Source of the DNA: an uncultured Lachnospiraceae bacterium
Lineage (GTDB): Bacteria; Bacillota; Clostridia; Lachnospirales; Lachnospiraceae
Assembly: GCA_910585825.1 (NCBI GenBank)
Contig: CAJUEY010000067.1
Coordinates: forward strand, 1-7,970
Length of the DNA: 7,970 nt
Direction of reading: 5' to 3'
Made by a program: the position numbers and the translations under genes. Positions 5,558 to 7,970 of the stretch are shown in pieces. The notes under the pieces were generated by a model. That model was not told where the DNA came from. It saw nothing but the letters and a program-made list of their open reading frames with translations, and did not search any database. Position 1 is the first letter of the stretch; every line of letters starts with the position of its first letter.

Positions 5558-5782
5558 ATGAAAAAAACATACAAAATTGAAGTGGATTGTGCCAACTGTG
5601 CAAACAAAATGGAGGAGGCTGCGAAGAAAACACAGGGAGTGAAAGATGCAGCCGTAAATTTTATGGCGCTGAAGATGATTGTAGAATTTGAAGAAGGATG
5701 GGACCCAAAAGCAGTAATGCCGGAAGTCCTGAAAAATTGTAAAAAAGTAGAAGATGACTGTGAAATTTATTTCCACGGGTAA
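5558..5782 (+). CDS. Free-standing heavy-metal-associated (HMA) domain protein, metallochaperone-like
   Basis: A 74-residue cytosolic protein that is essentially one HMA domain. The metal site is VDCANCANKME with Cys11 and Cys14; the DC-x-x-C form with preceding Asp is the version seen in zinc/cadmium/lead ATPase domains, where the Asp helps ligate the divalent ion. GVKDAAVNFMALKMIVEF (27-44) is the usual second-helix/strand region. Unusually, the C-terminal part carries Cys61, Cys68 and His73, which could add ligands. AAAGGA at 5543-5548 precedes the ATG by 9 bases. It is the first gene of the operon and is followed by an ATPase that lacks its own HMA domain, so it probably acts as that ATPase's detached metal-binding subunit; the partnership is inferred from position. 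Confidence 0.9.
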   Translation: MKKTYKIEVDCANCANKMEEAAKKTQGVKDAAVNFMALKMIVEFEEGWDPKAVMPEVLKNCKKVEDDCEIYFHG

Positions 5783-5794
5783 TAAGGAAAATAA

Positions 5795-5877
5795 CCGTAT
5801 CTGCATGGATATTTGACGGCGCTATACATCGGCGGCGCATGTTAAGCGCGGATCGAAAAAATGTGCAGATGCTGCGG
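5795..5877 (+). other. GC-rich, foldable intercistronic spacer
   Basis: Within the spacer between the HMA gene and the ATPase, ATCTGCA (5799-5805) pairs with TGCAGAT (5864-5870), possibly extended by CCG (5795-5797) and CGG (5875-5877). Inside, GCGC (5835-5838) can pair with GCGC (5846-5849) around a 7-base loop. It could uncouple expression of the two genes through processing or by shaping access to the ATPase start. No known riboswitch class is recognised and no T tract follows. Confidence 0.5.
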
Positions 5878-5898
5878 AGTATGAGATCCGTGGATGAA

Positions 5899-5906
5899 AG
5901 GAGAGG
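5899..5906 (+). promoter_or_regulatory. Ribosome binding site that selects the ATPase start
   Basis: AGGAGAGG lies between an in-frame ATG at 5894 and one at 5909. It has good spacing only to the second (5 bases from AGGAG), so translation should start at 5909, not 5894. Confidence 0.8.
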
Positions 5907-5908
5907 CT

Positions 5909-7777
5909 ATGAATCAAAAGCAGAAAAAGGTTTTAGCCCGGATTTTGATATCCGCGGCGCTTATGGCAATATTTTCCCTTCTGCCGGCAGATGGGTATAT
6001 TCGTTTTGGTTTATTTATGATCCCCTATATGATCATTGGATATGATATTTTGAAAAAAGCCGGAAAGGGAATTTTAAACAGACAGGTATTTGATGAGAAT
6101 TTTCTTATGGCAGTAGCGACAGTCGGCGCCATTGTACTTGGGGAATATACGGAGGGCGTGGCGGTTATGCTGTTTTACCAGATTGGCGAGCTGTTCCAAA
6201 GCTATGCTGTGGGAAAAAGCAGGAAAAACATCAGTGAGCTTATGGACATACGCCCGGATTATGCTAATATAGAACAGGACAATGAGATAAAACAGGTAGA
6301 TCCGGATGAAGTGGAGATTGGAAGCAGGATTGTAGTCCGCCCCGGAGAAAAAGTTCCCATTGACGGCGTGGTCGTGGAAGGAGTTTCCACTTTAAATACC
6401 AGTGCACTGACAGGAGAGAGCCTCCCCAGAGAAGTGCAGAAAGGCAGTGAAGTGATCAGCGGCTGCATCAATATGACAGGGGCGCTTAAGATTCAGACAA
6501 CAAAAGAATTCGGAGAATCTACCGTATCGAAGATTTTGGACCTGGTGGAAAATTCCAGTTCCAAAAAGTCCAGATCTGAGAATTTTATTTCCCGTTTTGC
6601 CAGATATTATACCCCTGCAGTCTGTTATGGAGCTCTGGCGCTGGCTGTTTTGCCTCCAATCATTTCCATCATTGGTTTTGGAGGAGCGCCCCATTGGGAG
6701 CAGTGGATTTACCGTGCGCTGACGTTTCTTGTGATCAGCTGTCCCTGCGCCCTCGTGATCAGTATTCCTTTGAGCTTTTTTGCAGGGATCGGCGGAGCCG
6801 GCAAAGAAGGTGTTCTGGTAAAAGGCTCTAATTATTTAGAAACTCTTTCCCAGACAAAATATGTGGTATTTGACAAGACCGGAACCATGACGCAGGGTGT
6901 GTTTGAAGTAAGCGGCATCCACCATAATCAGATCAAGGAGGAGCTTCTTCTGGAATATGCAGCTTTGGCGGAATGTGATTCTTCGCACCCCATCAGCAAA
7001 AGCCTGAAGAAAGCCTACGGAAAAGAAATTGACAGATCCCGTGTGTCGGAGATTGAGGAAATCGGCGGTAACGGTGTGACGGCAAAAGTCGACGGCAGGC
7101 AGATTGCCGCCGGAAACGGAAAACTGATGCGGCGTCTCGGCATTGCATATCAGGAATGCAGTCATGTGGGAACGGTGGTGCATATTGCGGCAGACGGCGA
7201 TTATGCGGGACATATTTTGATTTCGGATCAGTTGAAACCTCACAGCAAAGAGGCTGTTGCAAGATTACGCAGAGAAGGAATTGCAAAGACGGTAATGCTG
7301 ACGGGAGACAGCCGTGCTGCGGCAGAACAGATTGCTGCGGAACTGGGTATTCAGGAGGTTTACAGTGAACTGCTTCCGGCGGATAAAGTGGCAAAAGTAG
7401 AAGAACTGCTGGAGAGAAAAGGAGAAAAGGAAAAACTCGTTTTCGTAGGCGATGGAATAAATGATGCGCCCGTATTGTCAAGAGCGGATATTGGAATTGC
7501 CATGGGAGCCATTGGTTCGGATGCAGCGATTGAGGCGGCAGATGTTGTTCTTATGGATGACGATCCTCTCAAAATCGGGAAAGCCATTGCCATATCAAAA
7601 AAATGCATCCGTATTGTATATGAAAATATTTATTTTGCCATAGGGGTAAAGATACTGTGCCTGATCTTAGGAGCCGTGGGAATTGCCAATATGTGGATTG
7701 CCATATTTGCAGATGTAGGCGTTATGGTAATTGCAGTTTTAAATGCAATCCGGGCGTTGTTTGTTAAGAATCTGTAG
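5909..7777 (+). CDS. Heavy-metal translocating P1B-type ATPase, Zn/Cd/Pb class, without N-terminal HMA domain
   Basis: A 622-residue inner-membrane pump that uses ATP to export divalent metal ions. From the 5909 start, spans 1-4 lie at about 8-26, 30-48, 65-80 and 81-97. The actuator motif TGES is at 168-171. Span 6 carries SCPCALVIS with metal-site Cys278-Pro-Cys280. Next come DKTGTMT with phosphorylated Asp322, the His360-Pro361 dipeptide of P1B nucleotide domains, TGDS with Asp467, and GDGIND (514-519). In the last two spans, Lys581 and Asp602 (FADVGV) match the Lys/Asp pair of ZntA-type pumps, which favours zinc, cadmium or lead over copper. ZntA/CadA relatives of about 700 residues begin with an HMA domain; here the protein starts just before span 1 and the HMA is the separate upstream gene. 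No clear terminator follows the TAG. Confidence 0.95.
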   Translation: MNQKQKKVLARILISAALMAIFSLLPADGYIRFGLFMIPYMIIGYDILKKAGKGILNRQVFDENFLMAVATVGAIVLGEYTEGVAVMLFYQIGELFQSYAVGKSRKNISELMDIRPDYANIEQDNEIKQVDPDEVEIGSRIVVRPGEKVPIDGVVVEGVSTLNTSALTGESLPREVQKGSEVISGCINMTGALKIQTTKEFGESTVSKILDLVENSSSKKSRSENFISRFARYYTPAVCYGALALAVLPPIISIIGFGGAPHWEQWIYRALTFLVISCPCALVISIPLSFFAGIGGAGKEGVLVKGSNYLETLSQTKYVVFDKTGTMTQGVFEVSGIHHNQIKEELLLEYAALAECDSSHPISKSLKKAYGKEIDRSRVSEIEEIGGNGVTAKVDGRQIAAGNGKLMRRLGIAYQECSHVGTVVHIAADGDYAGHILISDQLKPHSKEAVARLRREGIAKTVMLTGDSRAAAEQIAAELGIQEVYSELLPADKVAKVEELLERKGEKEKLVFVGDGINDAPVLSRADIGIAMGAIGSDAAIEAADVVLMDDDPLKIGKAIAISKKCIRIVYENIYFAIGVKILCLILGAVGIANMWIAIFADVGVMVIAVLNAIRALFVKNL

Positions 7778-7795
7778 TAAATTGGAAGATATATT

Positions 7796-7941
7796 CTGCC
7801 GGGAGGGAATCCGCCCCCCCTTTGCCGCAGACAAACTTTCAATGTGGGGATTCCGGCAGCTGTGAGGCCGAAGGATGAAATGTGATATGCTTAGATCTGG
7901 CGCCCTGCAAATAACAGGAGACAATATGAAGTGACCTCACA
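7796..7941 (+). other. Structured region of unknown function after the ATPase gene
   Basis: No credible gene is seen from 7778 to 7970. CTGCCG (7796-7801) pairs with CGGCAG (7854-7859), and GAATCC (7807-7812) pairs with GGATTC (7848-7853), giving a long stem with a 5-base bulge and a loop holding seven C in a row (7814-7820). TGTGAGG (7861-7867) can pair with CCTCACA (7935-7941). GGGAGGG (7801-7807) could alternatively pair with the C run ahead of TTT, a weak terminator. A good AGGAG (7916-7920) is followed by ATG AAG TGA (7926-7934), only two codons. The region may be the leader RNA of a gene beyond the window. Confidence 0.4.
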
Positions 7942-7970
7942 ATTGTAGATTCGTGGATTTACCTGTATGA

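Noticed and set aside
5511..5561. Leader peptide of 16 codons whose TGA overlaps the HMA start codon
   Set aside because: The overlap is attractive for translational coupling, but no ribosome binding site precedes its ATG and the peptide has no recognisable pattern.
5839..6045. Open frame of 68 codons overlapping the spacer and the start of the ATPase gene
   Set aside because: It lies mostly inside the ATPase gene in another frame, has no ribosome binding site and no recognisable domain.
6836..7608. Several long open frames on the minus strand within the ATPase gene
   Set aside because: They are frame shadows of the highly conserved ATPase coding sequence, with low-complexity translations and no ribosome binding sites.
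7801..7823. Intrinsic terminator formed by the G-rich and C-run segments after the ATPase gene
   Set aside because: The stem needs an A-C mismatch, is followed by only three T, and competes with the longer stem at 7796-7859; mentioned only as an alternative fold.

Overview
The window looks like a chromosomal stretch from a Lachnospiraceae-like member of the Clostridia (Bacillota). The evidence is the moderate-to-low GC content, the strong AGGAG-type ribosome binding sites, a TrpR-like YerC regulator, a DUF1836 protein and a small multidrug-export-like (PF06695) membrane protein. The genus cannot be fixed from sequence alone. All protein family names come from recognising motifs by eye, not from a search.

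Left edge (1-415): the C-terminal 59 codons of an SH3-like protein are followed by about 235 bases with no gene. That gap holds a possible promoter, a perfect 17-bp inverted repeat, a perfect 12-bp tandem repeat, and the 3' end of a tRNA gene (complete T arm plus acceptor strand) with no 5' half. This is the arrangement expected at one end of an element integrated into a tRNA gene, with the host chromosome starting at about 379.

416-3181 (+): a probable three-gene operon encodes two fold-type I PLP aminotransferases (an aspartate/aromatic-type enzyme and a HisC-type enzyme) and a small PF06695 membrane protein. It ends at a bidirectional terminator shared with the convergent gene. 3274-4305 (-): an NMT1/SsuA-like ABC transporter substrate-binding lipoprotein that starts at TTG and has no permease or ATPase gene nearby. 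It is divergent from 4438-4737 (+), a YerC/TrpR-like regulator. The intergenic region between them holds a 14-bp palindrome lying over the lipoprotein gene's -10 box.

4746-5366 (-): a DUF1836 protein convergent with yerC. The stop codons of both genes lie inside the stem of one bidirectional terminator. 5384-5557: back-to-back promoters. The rightward one is near-consensus and is followed by an ArsR/SmtB-type operator palindrome and a small hairpin.

5558-7777 (+): a metal-efflux unit consisting of a free-standing HMA metallochaperone and a Zn/Cd/Pb-type P1B-ATPase that lacks its own N-terminal HMA domain. A GC-rich, foldable spacer separates the two genes. The expected circuit is: excess metal releases an ArsR-type repressor encoded elsewhere, the HMA protein binds the metal, and the ATPase exports it. 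The last about 190 bases carry no supportable gene but look structured, and may be the leader of a gene beyond the window.

I found no clear new system. The most interesting points are the putative element boundary at the left end, the split HMA/ATPase operon with its operator and structured spacer, and the structured right end.
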